Assembly (NCBI RefSeq): GCF_001748085.1
Contig: NZ_BBZK01000003.1
Coordinates: 682,001-746,000 of the forward strand
Direction of reading: 5' to 3'
DNA: 64,000 nt
From: Streptomyces sp. TP-A0874
GTDB lineage: Bacteria > Actinomycetota > Actinomycetes > Streptomycetales > Streptomycetaceae
Positions 55,338 to 64,000 of this stretch are shown here, in pieces. A program made the position numbers and the translations under genes. The first letter of the stretch is position 1. Every line of letters begins with the position of its first letter. The notes beneath the pieces are model-generated. The model searched no databases. It was not told the origin of the DNA and worked only from the letters and a program-made list of their open reading frames with translations.

Positions 55338-56558
55338 ATGGGCTGGACGGTCCTCTACATCGCATTCGGGGTCGTCGCGCTCTGGCTGCTCGGCGAAGTG
55401 CTGCTGCAGTACAAGGCGAGACTGCGCTGGCGGTTGCTCGCGTTCGTGGGATTCCTCGGGGTGGTCGTCGGGGTGCTGCTGCCCTCGGTCCCGGTGATCG
55501 GGGTGGGCGCGGCCGCCTTCGCGGTGGGGCAGACCTGCGTCACGCTCTCCTTCCGGCGCGGCTTCTCCACCGGTTGGGCCATCGGAGGGAGCCCCGGCAC
55601 GAGCCGCCGGCGTCGGGCTCCGGAGCCTTCGGAAGAGGCCGATCAACAGGAGGGAACCACGCGGGCCGAGGAGGGGTGGGCGTACGCCGAGGAAGGCTGG
55701 GGCCCCGCAGCCGCCGAAGGCCAGGCCCCGCAGTGGTCGGAGAGCGGGGAGCGGTCAGCCGGCAGCCGGGAGGGAAGTCCCTCGCCGGAGTACGCCGGCG
55801 ACCACCTCGGCGAACACGGGACCGGGTACGGGTACGGGCCGGTCCACGGCCACGGCGAGGAGTCCGGTGGCCGGTCCGACCACCGCCCGGACGAAGCCCC
55901 GGTCTACCGGCCCGAGCCGATGCCCGACGACACCGGTCAGTACGGCGTGTACAGCGACTCCCCGTACTCCGGAGCCGACCACACCGCTGAGCGCTCCGTG
56001 TTCGGTGAGTACCAGCCGGCCGACTACGGCCACGGAGGCCACGGGTACGACGGCTACATACCGGACTCCGCGACGGCCCACGCCGGCCAGGACCCGGCCT
56101 ACGGAGCGCCCTATGGCCACGCCGACCCACAGGGCCACGGCTACTACGGCGGATACTCCGACGGCTACCGGGAAGTCCCCCAGGACGGTGGCCTGTACAG
56201 CGGTCAGGCCTCGTACGAGGCTCAGACGCCGTACGACGCCGGCTACCACCAGCAGTACGGCGAGCAGTACGGGACGGGCCAGCCGTCCCACACCGAACCC
56301 TCCTACGGTGAGCCGTCCCCCTACGCCGAGCAGTACTACACCGGCCAGCACCCACACGAGGCGACCACCGCCCACTACGACGGCCCCTACGCCGACCCGG
56401 CCGCCCAGCAGTACCCCCAGACCCCGCCGGGCGGAGTCTGGATACCGCCGCAGCGCGGGGGTGAGGACCCGCGGCAGCCCGCGGCACCCGCGCCCCAGGA
56501 GAGCGCCTATCCCTACCGGCAGGGATACGAGGGCTCCGAAGGCCACCACTACTACTGA
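55338..56558 (+). CDS. Membrane protein with a Tyr/Gly/His-rich low-complexity tail
   Basis: 406 aa. An N-terminal ~75-residue part has two or three hydrophobic helices (VLYIAFGVVALWLLGEVLL, LLAFVGFLGVVVGVLLPSVPVIGVGAAAFAVG). The remaining ~320 residues are composed of Tyr, Gly, His, Gln, Pro, Asp and Ser in loose repeats such as YGHADPQGHGYYGGY and QQYGEQYGTGQ, ending in EGHHYY, probably disordered. ATG at 55338 follows metF by 35 bp on the same strand. Streptomyces relatives exist; function unknown, perhaps a polar or septal scaffold. Confidence 0.78.
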   Translation: MGWTVLYIAFGVVALWLLGEVLLQYKARLRWRLLAFVGFLGVVVGVLLPSVPVIGVGAAAFAVGQTCVTLSFRRGFSTGWAIGGSPGTSRRRRAPEPSEEADQQEGTTRAEEGWAYAEEGWGPAAAEGQAPQWSESGERSAGSREGSPSPEYAGDHLGEHGTGYGYGPVHGHGEESGGRSDHRPDEAPVYRPEPMPDDTGQYGVYSDSPYSGADHTAERSVFGEYQPADYGHGGHGYDGYIPDSATAHAGQDPAYGAPYGHADPQGHGYYGGYSDGYREVPQDGGLYSGQASYEAQTPYDAGYHQQYGEQYGTGQPSHTEPSYGEPSPYAEQYYTGQHPHEATTAHYDGPYADPAAQQYPQTPPGGVWIPPQRGGEDPRQPAAPAPQESAYPYRQGYEGSEGHHYY

Positions 56559-56597
56559 CCGGCGCTGCCGACCGTGGCGCCCGCGGCTGTCGCCCTC

Positions 56598-58190
56598 TCA
56601 GTAGGAGCCGCGCCAGTCCGCCCCCTCCACGATCAGCCCCGCCACCAGCGCGCCCGACATCCCGGCGTGCGCCAGGCCGCCGCCCGGGTGCGACCAGCCG
56701 CCCACCGAGTACAGACCGGGGAGCCCGGTGGCGTTGGCCGGCAGCAGTCGCCTCCCACCCGCTCCGGCCAGCGCCGGCGCGGGAACCGCCCCGCCGACGC
56801 TCCCGGTCACCGCGGCGGTGTCGGCCGGGGTGACGACCTCCCGCCACAGCAGCCTGCCGGCCAGTCCGGGAACGGCCGCCTCGGCCACTTCGACCACCCG
56901 GTCCGCGAAACCCTCGGCCACCCCCGGGGCGGCCCAGTCGACGGCGGTGGAGTCGGCGGGCGCCCCGGCCGAGGCGTGCGCCGCCACCGTGACCTGCAGG
57001 GTGACCGCCTCATGCTCGGCGTCCGGACGCCCGGCGGGGTCGTCCGGACGCAGCACCGTCACCGTCGGGCGCTCACAGAGCGCGCCGTGGGCCTCGCTCC
57101 GCCCGCTCCGGCCGATCCTCCACCGGCTGCCGGCCGGCCCGAAGACGGCGGCCAACTCCGCCTCCCGGTCCCCGGCATGGACGACGGTCCGGTGCACCGC
57201 ACCCGCCGGCCGGGCGCCGCCCAGCGCGAGCAGCACGGTGAACCGGCCGGCGGGCCGCCGCTCCGCAGGCCGGACGCCGACCTCTCCCCACAACTGGGTG
57301 GGCGAGGACGCGCCCAGCAACCCCGGCAGCCGTCGGGGATCGACCCCGCAGACCACCAGGTCCGCCTCCTCATGGCCGCCGTCCGCCAACTCCACGCCCG
57401 CGGCTCGGCCTCCGCGCTCCAGGATCCGGACGACCTCGGCACCGAAGACGAACTCCACCTTCCGGTCCCGGCACCGCCGCCAGAGGGCGTCGGCGAGCGC
57501 CCCCAAGCCGCCGGCGACGTACCAACTTCCGAAGGTCTGTTCGAGATAGGGCAGTACGACCGCCCCGGCCGGTGTCTCCCTCGGGTCCAGACCGTGGGCC
57601 AGCGCATAGCTCTCCAGCAGCGCGCCGAGCCGGGGATCACGCAGTTCCCGCCCGGCGACCTCGGCGAGGGAACGGGCGGGGCGGCGCAGCGGCCCGCCCC
57701 CGGCGGCCGGATAGGGGTCCCGGCCCAGGGCCGCCAGCCGTTCGTTCCGCAGCGGCTCCTCCAGCAGCGGTCGGCGGGTGGCGTCCCAGACCTCCCGGGC
57801 GCGGTTGAGCATCGCGCCCCACCTGGCTCCGCTGCCGGTCCCGAAGGCCGCGTCCAGTGCGGCGGTCACCCCGGCCCGGGAGGCGTTGGGCAACCGCAGG
57901 TCGGTGCCGTCCGGGAAGAGGTGCCGCGCGGCCGGGTCGACCTGGCTCAGCGCGACGCACTGCTCCAGGGGTTCCCGGCCGGTCTTGAGGAAGAGGTCAC
58001 GGTAGACGGCCGGCAGGTGCAGCAGGCCCGGGCCGGTGTCGAAAGCGAAGCCGTCCCGCTCCAGGCGCCGGACCGCGCCACCGGGGGTCTCGGACCGCTC
58101 GAACACCTTCACCCGGTGGCCGGCCGTCGCCAGTCGGGCCGCCGCCGCCATGGCGCCCATGCCGGCGCCGATCACCACGATCTGTGACAT
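56598..58190 (-). CDS. Phytoene-desaturase-family FAD oxidoreductase
   Basis: 530-aa flavoprotein: N-terminal FAD loop SQIVVIGAGMGAMAAAARLATAGHRVKVFERSETPGG, GFAFDTGPGLLHLP substrate-region motif and C-terminal GLYSVGGWSHPGGGLAHAGMSG typical of the CrtI/retinol saturase group. Likely a desaturase or isomerase of an isoprenoid or quinone, but no other carotenoid gene (crtE, crtB, crtY) is near. ATG at 58188-58190 is leaderless (TAGGGT on the minus strand, 58204-58199). Downstream of the TetR gene on the same strand. Confidence 0.88.
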   Translation of the reverse strand: MSQIVVIGAGMGAMAAAARLATAGHRVKVFERSETPGGAVRRLERDGFAFDTGPGLLHLPAVYRDLFLKTGREPLEQCVALSQVDPAARHLFPDGTDLRLPNASRAGVTAALDAAFGTGSGARWGAMLNRAREVWDATRRPLLEEPLRNERLAALGRDPYPAAGGGPLRRPARSLAEVAGRELRDPRLGALLESYALAHGLDPRETPAGAVVLPYLEQTFGSWYVAGGLGALADALWRRCRDRKVEFVFGAEVVRILERGGRAAGVELADGGHEEADLVVCGVDPRRLPGLLGASSPTQLWGEVGVRPAERRPAGRFTVLLALGGARPAGAVHRTVVHAGDREAELAAVFGPAGSRWRIGRSGRSEAHGALCERPTVTVLRPDDPAGRPDAEHEAVTLQVTVAAHASAGAPADSTAVDWAAPGVAEGFADRVVEVAEAAVPGLAGRLLWREVVTPADTAAVTGSVGGAVPAPALAGAGGRRLLPANATGLPGLYSVGGWSHPGGGLAHAGMSGALVAGLIVEGADWRGSY

Positions 58191-58402
58191 GGACCAAGAC
58201 CCTAACGACCCGGCCGGAGACGGGCGCACCAGGAGCGGCCGCACCGGGCGCGGAGGCGGTGGCCGAGGAGCTCTGGCGATGGACGGAGGAGGTTCGAGGC
58301 CGCCGCGCGGCAACGAGATGAGGCGGAGCACGGTCGAGAGAACGCCGGAGGCGGGCCGCAGCGTGGCCGGCTCCTCCCGCAGACAGGCGGTGCGGGGGCC
58401 GG

Positions 58403-59029
58403 TCAGGAGCCCGGGGACGGCCGGTCCTCCCGGACCAGCCCCCGGAGCAGCCGGGAGAGCGTCGAGTGCACCTCGTCGAGAGAGCGCTCGGGCTGGAACG
58501 CCTGCCAGTCGAGCGCGGCCACCAGCACCATGCCCACCAGCGCCGCGGCCGTCAGCTCCTCGTCCACCTCCTCGCCCAGTTCCCCGCTCTCCACGGCCTC
58601 CCGCAGCACCTCGCGAACCACCGCCACCGCCTGCTCCCGCACCACGAGCAGGGTGGACTGCCAGGCCCGGTTGGTCCGCCACAGCTCGGCGACGTAGAGC
58701 TGGGTGAACGACGGGTAGCGGTCCATGAACCCCAGACCGGCGCGGACCATCGCGTCCAGCGCCTCGACCCGGCTGCCGCCACGGACCGTCGTCTCCTCGG
58801 CGGCCTTCCGCAGCCCCGTGGTCAGCTGGCCGACGCCGTGCCGCAGCAGTTCCTCGAAAAGCTCGGTCTTGCTGCCGAAGTTGTAGTAGACCGTGCCCTT
58901 GGCCACCCCCGCGCGCTCCGCGATCTCCTCGACCGTGGTGGCGGAGAAGCCCTTCTCGGCGAAGAGGGTGACGGCTGCCTCATAGAGTCGCTCCTGGGTG
59001 GTCCGGCGGCGGGGGCTGCGGATGTCCAT
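58403..59029 (-). CDS. TetR-family transcriptional regulator
   Basis: 208 aa. The N-terminal HTH (ERLYEAAVTLFAEKGFSATTVEEIAERAGVAKGTVYYNFGSKTELFEELL, residues ~10-60) is classical; the C-terminal all-helical ligand domain is of unknown specificity. ATG at 59027-59029 (MDIRSPRRRTTQER); AAGAAT six bases upstream may make it leaderless. It is upstream of the desaturase gene on the same strand (212 bp apart) and divergent from the methyltransferase, the most likely targets. Confidence 0.92.
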   Translation of the reverse strand: MDIRSPRRRTTQERLYEAAVTLFAEKGFSATTVEEIAERAGVAKGTVYYNFGSKTELFEELLRHGVGQLTTGLRKAAEETTVRGGSRVEALDAMVRAGLGFMDRYPSFTQLYVAELWRTNRAWQSTLLVVREQAVAVVREVLREAVESGELGEEVDEELTAAALVGMVLVAALDWQAFQPERSLDEVHSTLSRLLRGLVREDRPSPGS

Positions 59030-59244
59030 GCCGACATTCTTGCTCCGGGCGCACCTCCGCCCACCCCGCCGCACCGCGCCGCTTCTCGGCCCCGGAGCCG
59101 CGTGGCGACGCTCTCCCGGGCCGGGCCCGACCGCAGCGCGTCCTGCCGGGGCACGCAAGAGCCTCGGAGGCAATAGGGTGGAGGCGATCAGCCATCGTTC
59201 GCCCGCGCCGCCCGCGGCGGCCCCGCGCCCAGGAGCCACTCGCC

Positions 59245-60006
59245 GTGTCCGATCCGCTGCGCCCCCGCGCCTCTCTCCGTACCGCCGTGGTCTGGGAGGT
59301 GCTCCGGGAAGCTCTGGAACGCCGGGTGAAAGCGGTGGGCCGGGAGGCGCTGGACGTGCTGGACACCGGGGGCGGGACGGGGAAGTTCGCGGTGCCGCTG
59401 GCGCGGCTCGGCCACCGGGTCACCGTGGTCGACCCCAGCCCCAACGCGCTCTTCGCGCTGGAGCGAAGGGCCGCGGAGGCGGGTGTCGTGGACCGGGTGC
59501 ACGCCGTGCAGGGGGACACCGCCGGACTGTTCGACGTGGTGGAGCGCGCGGAGTACGACATCGTGCTCTACCACGGTGTGCTCGAGTACGTCGACGACCC
59601 GGCCGAGAGCCTGCGGAACGCGACCGCGGCGCTCCGTCCGTCCGGGGAGCTCAGCCTGCTCGCAGCCGGTCTGGGGGGCGCGGTACTCGCCCGAGCCCTC
59701 GCCGGGCACTTCAGCGAGGCCCACCAGGCACTGACCGGCCCGGACGGCCGCTGGGGCGAGGGGGACCCGGTTCCGCGCCGCTTCACCGCCGACCAACTGT
59801 CCGAACTGGTCAGGGCGAGCGGCCTGACCGTCGGCTCAGTGCACGGCGTGCGGATCTTCTCGGACCTGGTGCCGGGAGTGCTGGTCGACACCGAGCCGGG
59901 GGCGAGCGAGGCCCTGCTGCGGTTGGAAGCGGCGGCGGCCCAGTCACCGGCCTTCCACGCGGTGGCCACGCAGCTCCATGTGCTCGCCCAGCGCGGAGCC
60001 GACTGA
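59245..60006 (+). CDS. SAM-dependent methyltransferase
   Basis: 253-aa class I methyltransferase. Motif I DVLDTGGGTGKFAVPLARLG (residues ~37-56), acidic VVDPSPNALF, and YDIVLYHGVLEYVDD post-II. It resembles the gene at 5175-5915 in length, order of motifs and the C-terminal GVRIFSDLVPG segment (GVGVFTDPAP in the other), so they look paralogous. GTG at 59245. Divergent from the TetR gene; substrate unknown. Confidence 0.88.
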   Translation: MSDPLRPRASLRTAVVWEVLREALERRVKAVGREALDVLDTGGGTGKFAVPLARLGHRVTVVDPSPNALFALERRAAEAGVVDRVHAVQGDTAGLFDVVERAEYDIVLYHGVLEYVDDPAESLRNATAALRPSGELSLLAAGLGGAVLARALAGHFSEAHQALTGPDGRWGEGDPVPRRFTADQLSELVRASGLTVGSVHGVRIFSDLVPGVLVDTEPGASEALLRLEAAAAQSPAFHAVATQLHVLAQRGAD

Positions 60007-60280
60007 CCCGGAAGGCGAGACTCCCGGGCCGGCCACCCCTTCGGACCGCCCGGGGACGCCAGGTCACCCGATCGGTGCCGGTGCACCGTATGATCGGAGG
60101 AACACGGTCCGGCATGACGGACCGCTGGTCGGGGAATGTCAGCTCTACGACTTCCACCGCCTTGTCGGTGGAGGTCGGCGAATTTGGGGCAGAGGGGCGG
60201 GTTTCACGGGGGTGATTCCCCGCCTATCCTGGAAGGGTCGCACCCGGTCGCCCCCCGCGGCCGACGAGTAGGAGGACTCC

Positions 60281-60673
60281 GTGCCGCTCTCGGAGCACGA
60301 GCAGCGAATGCTCGAGCAGATGGAGCGAGCGCTGTACGCCGAAGATCCTAAGTTCGCGACAGCGCTTCAGGGAAGCGGGCTGCGCAGGTACACCCGACGC
60401 CGGGTTTACCAGGCGGTCGCGGGCTTCCTCGTGGGTATCGCGCTTCTCATGGCCGGCATGGTCGCTCAGAAGATCTGGGTCAGCGTGGTGGGCTTTCTCG
60501 TCATGCTGGGGTGTGCCGTCCTCGCCGTGACCGGCTGGCGAAAGGCGCCCAAGCCGGGCGAGCAGCCCGCCGACACCGGGGGAGGAGCGCGGCGCCAGGC
60601 CAGGCAGCGCCGCTCCATGATGAACCGCATCGAAGACCGCTGGCAGCGCCGCCGCGACGATCAGGGGCACTGA
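60281..60673 (+). CDS. DUF3040 membrane protein
   Basis: 130 aa. A charged N-terminus (MPLSEHEQRMLEQMERALYAEDPKFA) precedes two hydrophobic helices (AVAGFLVGIALLMAGMVAQ, WVSVVGFLVMLGCAVLAVTGW) and a basic C-terminus (RRQARQRRSMMNRIEDRWQRRR). GTG follows TAGGAGGAC, a strong ribosome site. In Streptomyces this family sits just beside the mra/fts cell-wall cluster; role unknown. The 274-bp gap upstream has a CCACCG/CGGTGG hairpin and a TATCCT box but no gene. Confidence 0.88.
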   Translation: MPLSEHEQRMLEQMERALYAEDPKFATALQGSGLRRYTRRRVYQAVAGFLVGIALLMAGMVAQKIWVSVVGFLVMLGCAVLAVTGWRKAPKPGEQPADTGGGARRQARQRRSMMNRIEDRWQRRRDDQGH

Positions 60674-60805
60674 GGGGCACCCGTCCGGACGGACCACCCT
60701 TCCCCGGCCCTCCCGTTCCCGACCCCCGGCCCCTGACGGCGGCTCCAAGCTTGTGACGCCACCGCTCCCCGTTAGACCCACAGCCGCCGTGGCGGGGAGT
60801 CTCCG

Positions 60806-60831
60806 CGGCTGCCATACCTCCATGGCAGCCG
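60806..60831. terminator. Bidirectional terminator hairpin
   Basis: CGGCTGCCAT (60806-60815) and ATGGCAGCCG (60822-60831) with a 6-nt loop, extendable by one pair, between convergent DUF3040 and transglutaminase genes. Confidence 0.75.
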
Positions 60832-60917
60832 CACTTCCGTATGAGGGGCCTGTGCCACATGGCGGCCGGAGCGACGAGACGGGCCGGAGCATGACGGCCG
60901 GATCGACGGCCGAGCCC

Positions 60918-63323
60918 TCACGGGGAACTCGGCCCTCTCCGTAGCAGCCCTGTCCAGCGCGCCGGGCTGAGTCGCTCGGTCAGCGCGCCCCAGCGCCGGG
61001 AGCAGCTCCACAGCAGTCGGACCGTGGACGGAGCGGCGAACCGGGCGCGGAACCGCCGCCACCCGCTGGCCCGGGCGGAGAGTCCGGTCCGGACCCGCCG
61101 TACATCCTCCGCCAGCCCCGGTGCCGCTCGGGGCTTCGGTGCGTACAGCACCTGCTCCACCGCGCGGGCGACCCGGTGAGCCGACTCCGCGGGCGGGCCG
61201 ACCAGTCCGCCGGCCGACACCACGCGCTCGGCCGCCTGCCGGGGCGTCTGGGAGTCGTCGGGCAAGATGCCGTAGTCCCAGGCCGAGTCGATGAGCTCGC
61301 GCCAGAGCGCGAGGGTGGGCGAGGCGCCGTCCGGCTCTCCTTCACCCCGGTCGCCGAACCGGCGGCGGCGCACCCAGGAGCGCCACAGCACCGGTGTCAC
61401 CGACGCGGCCAGCAGCAGCGCCAGGGCCGCCAGACCGAGCGCGGGAGCGAGCGAGGAGCCGCCGCCCGTCGGAGTGGCGCTTCCCCCGTCCTCGGTGCCG
61501 GCACCGCACAGCTCGGCCCCGCGCATCTGCGGTGAGCAGCGGTCGCTGTCCGCGGGGGACTGCGGAGGTGCGGCGGAATCCCGTACCCGGGGCTCGTCCG
61601 GATCGGAGCCGCCGACGGTGGGGTTGTCGCCGACCGCGTAGTCGGGCACCGTCCCACGGGAGGGGGTCGGCTCGAAACGGAGCCAGCCGATGCCCTCGAA
61701 ATACAGCTCGGGCCAGGCGTGGGCGTCCCGCAGTCCCACCGAGACCGAGCCGTCGTACTCCGCGGAACCGGGGGTGAAGCCGACCGCGACCCGGGCCGGG
61801 ATGTCCAGGGTCCGGGCCATCGCCGCCATGGAGAAGGCGAAGTGGACGCAGAAGCCCTCCTTCTCCTTCAGGAAACGGGCGATCGCCGCCGGCCCCGTGC
61901 CGCTGGCCACCTCGGTGTCGTAGCTGAAGCCGCCGTCCGAGGCGAACCAGTCCTGAAGCCGCACCGCTTGCTCATAGGGCCCGCTCGCACCGGAGGTCAC
62001 TCGGCGGGCGGTCCGTGCCACCACCTTCGGGAGTGAGTCCGGCACGCTGGTGTACTCCCGCTGCAGCCGCTTCGGAGCCGGACGGGCCTCCCGGAGCTGC
62101 TCGGCCGTGGGCTCCAGGAGCAGGCTGCTGACCCGGTAGCGGGCGCCCCGGGTGGTCTGGCCCCGGTCACCGACGAGGGTGCGGCCCTCCGGCTCGAACC
62201 GCCAGCGGCCGTCGACCTCCACCTTGGTGGCCGGATACGGCAGCGGCAGCCAGTCCTGCCGGTACCAGTCCGCGGCCGAGACGCTGGTCACGACCGTGCT
62301 GGTGGAGACGTCCTCACTCAGCCCGGACGGGTCCGGCAGCCGGGGTGGGACAGCGCTCACCGGGCGCTCCGAGGACTTCCAGGAGTCTCCGTCGAACCTG
62401 TCCAGAGCGACGATCCGCAGGTAGAGGTCGCGCGCGCTGGGCGCGTCGGTGCGGTATCTGAGGACCTCCCGGTTCTCCGGCTGGTTGAGGCTGTTCTGCA
62501 GCGAGACGAGCGGGTTCACCGCGGATATGGTGCCGCTCCCGGGCCCCTCGCCGGAGCCGCGCTTCGGCGCGTTCAGCACCCCGGACCCCAGCGACGGCAC
62601 CAGCGCGGGCACCAGCAGCGCGACCCCGAGTACCGCCGCACCGATCCGGCGGCCGGTGCGCGCGGGGGCGAAGGACCAGTGGCGGCGCTCCCCCAGCCCA
62701 GCCCCCAGCCGGCTGGCGGAGCGGGAGGGGCCGGAGAGCACCGGGCCCCACCGGGAGAGCCGGTCCCGGCCCTCGGCCAGGAGCAGCAGCAGGAAACCGG
62801 CGGCGCTCGTCACGAACCACAACCAGCTCGCCCCGCTCTGGGACAGCCCGGTGGCCACCGAGTACAGCGCCAGCAGTGGGAGACCGGCCGGAGCGACCGT
62901 CCGGTACGTCACCGCGAGCGAGTCGACGATCAGCCCGATCAGCAGCACCCCGCCCACCAGCATCAGCCGGATGCCCGGGGTGACCGGCGCCGGTATGGCG
63001 TACTGCCGCACGTCGTCGCCGCCCTGGCCCAGCAGCCGGCCCAGCTCGGCGAGGGCCGACGGGCCCGGCAGCAGCCCACCGAGCGCCTGGCCACGGGCGA
63101 AGAGGAGGGTGAGGAGGAGCAGGGCCACCAGGGCCTGTGCCGCCACCGTCAGCGGCCGGGGCAGCGGCACCCGGCGGGCCACCACCCCGGCGCCCGAGAC
63201 CACGGCCAGTGTGATCGTCGCCTGGACGATCCAGCCGACCGGTTCGACCAGCGGCAACAGCGAACACGCCGTCAACAGGGTGGCCAGCGCCGCGCAGAGG
63301 GCGAGCCGGCCCGGTCCGCTCAT
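60918..63323 (-). CDS. Transglutaminase-like membrane protein (DUF3488/DUF4129)
   Basis: 801 aa. About six N-terminal helices (residues 5-230, DUF3488), then an exterior transglutaminase core with Cys in KEGFCVHFAFSMAAMA, His in LRDAHAWPELYFEG and the WLRFEPTPSR block, another helix (LGLAALALLLAASVTPVL) and a cytoplasmic DUF4129-like tail. ATG at 63323 overlaps the DUF58 stop (TGATG) and has GGAGG 4 nt upstream; the GTG one codon earlier is too close to it. A DUF58-transglutaminase pair, usually with a MoxR ATPase, is thought to act in envelope or complex assembly. Confidence 0.9.
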   Translation of the reverse strand: MSGPGRLALCAALATLLTACSLLPLVEPVGWIVQATITLAVVSGAGVVARRVPLPRPLTVAAQALVALLLLTLLFARGQALGGLLPGPSALAELGRLLGQGGDDVRQYAIPAPVTPGIRLMLVGGVLLIGLIVDSLAVTYRTVAPAGLPLLALYSVATGLSQSGASWLWFVTSAAGFLLLLLAEGRDRLSRWGPVLSGPSRSASRLGAGLGERRHWSFAPARTGRRIGAAVLGVALLVPALVPSLGSGVLNAPKRGSGEGPGSGTISAVNPLVSLQNSLNQPENREVLRYRTDAPSARDLYLRIVALDRFDGDSWKSSERPVSAVPPRLPDPSGLSEDVSTSTVVTSVSAADWYRQDWLPLPYPATKVEVDGRWRFEPEGRTLVGDRGQTTRGARYRVSSLLLEPTAEQLREARPAPKRLQREYTSVPDSLPKVVARTARRVTSGASGPYEQAVRLQDWFASDGGFSYDTEVASGTGPAAIARFLKEKEGFCVHFAFSMAAMARTLDIPARVAVGFTPGSAEYDGSVSVGLRDAHAWPELYFEGIGWLRFEPTPSRGTVPDYAVGDNPTVGGSDPDEPRVRDSAAPPQSPADSDRCSPQMRGAELCGAGTEDGGSATPTGGGSSLAPALGLAALALLLAASVTPVLWRSWVRRRRFGDRGEGEPDGASPTLALWRELIDSAWDYGILPDDSQTPRQAAERVVSAGGLVGPPAESAHRVARAVEQVLYAPKPRAAPGLAEDVRRVRTGLSARASGWRRFRARFAAPSTVRLLWSCSRRWGALTERLSPARWTGLLRRGPSSP

Positions 63324-64000
63324 CACGCCTCCACACCCCCCGCGAAACCCTTGGGCCGGCCCGCCGCGGCATCCCGGTCGGCCCGCTGCCAGAGCTCCGG
63401 CAAGGAGGCGCCCGGTGGGACGGGGACCACGGTCCAGCCGGCCTCACGCAGCGGCCGCAGCCGCTCCTCGCCCAGGCTCTCCGAGGCGGACCACTCCGAC
63501 CGGTCGGCCTCCGACCACCAGTCGGCGGAGTCCAGCAGGAAAACCACCGCGGCGTCGCTGCGGCGACCCATCCGGGCCACCAGGGCGGTCTGCTCCGGGT
63601 CGAGGTCGCCGAGGAAGGCGATCAGCAGTCCTTCACCGCCCTGGAGCATCACGTCGTAGGCGCGGGAGAGGCTCGGCTCCGCGGAGTGGTCCAGTACGGC
63701 GAGGGAGTCCAGCAGCAGGGCGGCGACCTCCGGTGAGTCGCTGCTGAAACCGCTGCTCCCCTGGCCGGGCACCGACAAGCCGGTGTCGGTCAGCAACCGG
63801 ACCGAGAAGCCGCGCTCCAGCATGTGGGAGAGGACCGAGGCGGCCCCCGAGACTGCCCACTCGAAGGCCGAGTCGGGCCCACTGCCCCGGTACCCGGCCG
63901 AGCGGGTGTCCAACAGGACCGTGCACCGGGCGCGCCGCGGCTGCTCCTCCCGGCGGACCATCAGCTCGCCGTAGCGGGCGGTAGAGCGCCAGTGCACCCG
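63323..64000 (-). CDS. DUF58 protein, C-terminal part (runs off the window)
   Basis: Continuous frame from the right edge to the stop at 63323. It contains the DUF58 signature VHWRSTARYGELMVRREEQPR, then a von Willebrand-A-like region (TVLLDTRSAGY, DAAVVFLLDSADWW) and GWTVVPVPPG. The N-terminus lies beyond position 64000. Coupled to the transglutaminase gene by overlap. A MoxR-type ATPase gene is expected just outside the window. Confidence 0.9.
   Translation of the reverse strand, partial: RVHWRSTARYGELMVRREEQPRRARCTVLLDTRSAGYRGSGPDSAFEWAVSGAASVLSHMLERGFSVRLLTDTGLSVPGQGSSGFSSDSPEVAALLLDSLAVLDHSAEPSLSRAYDVMLQGGEGLLIAFLGDLDPEQTALVARMGRRSDAAVVFLLDSADWWSEADRSEWSASESLGEERLRPLREAGWTVVPVPPGASLPELWQRADRDAAAGRPKGFAGGVEA

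Noticed and set aside
56598..60006. Carotenoid biosynthetic gene cluster
   Set aside because: Only one desaturase-like gene is present; geranylgeranyl synthase, phytoene synthase and cyclase are missing.

Overview
The window is a 64-kb piece of a high-GC actinomycete chromosome, almost certainly Streptomyces or a close relative. The evidence is strong third-position GC bias, GTG, TTG and apparently CTG starts, many leaderless starts with a TANNNT box 6-8 nt upstream, and a gene order I recognise as the Streptomyces coelicolor stretch from sucB/lpd to the DUF58/transglutaminase pair next to the mra/fts cluster. Much of the same order exists in Mycobacterium tuberculosis (dlaT ... pepB ... cobT ... 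adoK ... ctaC ... qcrCAB ... trpD ... NlpC/P60 ... pimB' ... fadD15 ... aroG ... pknL/Rv2175c). This is therefore an ancient core block, not an island. I see no transposase, integrase, CRISPR array, tRNA or rRNA gene.

Layout. 1-5.0 kb: end of a 2-oxoacid dehydrogenase locus (sucB start, lpd), leucyl aminopeptidase and cobT. 5.2-7.9 kb: a methyltransferase coupled to a DUF3043 membrane protein, then pspA with its partner pspAA (envelope stress). 8-14.1 kb: NAD and Fe-S metabolism (nadA divergent from an ErpA/HesB-type carrier), a membrane-anchored unknown, a PfkB-family adenosine-kinase-like enzyme and a cysteine desulfurase fused to a TusA domain. 14.5-24.1 kb: the aerobic respiratory chain, ctaC-ctaD-ctaF then ctaE-qcrC-qcrA-qcrB (the bcc-aa3 supercomplex), interrupted by an L,D-transpeptidase lipoprotein and a divergent receiver-domain protein. 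24.2-28.4 kb: trpD, a rhomboid protease coupled to a stand-alone RAM domain, and a zinc-ribbon/NYN-domain pair. 28.5-36.5 kb: two tandem NlpC/P60 cell-wall hydrolases (the first behind an atypical ydaO/c-di-AMP-like leader), a PimB'-like glycosyltransferase, a long-chain acyl-CoA ligase, an SRPBCC protein and an ArsA-like P-loop protein. 36.6-46.8 kb: glucokinase, an EEP hydrolase, an esterase, an acyltransferase, phosphofructokinase, class II DAHP synthase, the iron-storage pair bfd/bfr with an iron box, a sulfite-oxidase-like protein and endonuclease IV. 46.9-55.3 kb: a PASTA Ser/Thr kinase, the thiamine genes thiO-thiS-thiG behind a TPP riboswitch, a ferredoxin-reductase-like flavoprotein, an Rv2175c-type DNA-binding protein, thiE and metF. 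55.3-64 kb: a membrane protein with a Tyr/Gly/His-rich tail, a phytoene-desaturase-family flavoprotein, a TetR regulator, a methyltransferase, a DUF3040 protein, and a transglutaminase-DUF58 pair that runs off the right edge.

The genes serve central metabolism and envelope maintenance: terminal respiration and its cofactors (heme, Fe-S, NAD), glycolytic entry (glk, pfkA), aromatic and tryptophan precursors (DAHP synthase, trpD), thiamine and C1 metabolism, iron storage, and cell-wall or lipid remodelling. The less ordinary signals are regulatory or architectural: two genes that seem to need CTG start codons, a triple-dyad control region between nadA and erpA, a compact c-di-AMP-like leader, dyads at the ctaC and pspA promoters, a CRP-like box at pfkA, a cysteine desulfurase-TusA fusion, a degenerate receiver domain and a disordered Tyr-rich membrane protein. 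I did not find a convincing wholly new multi-gene system.
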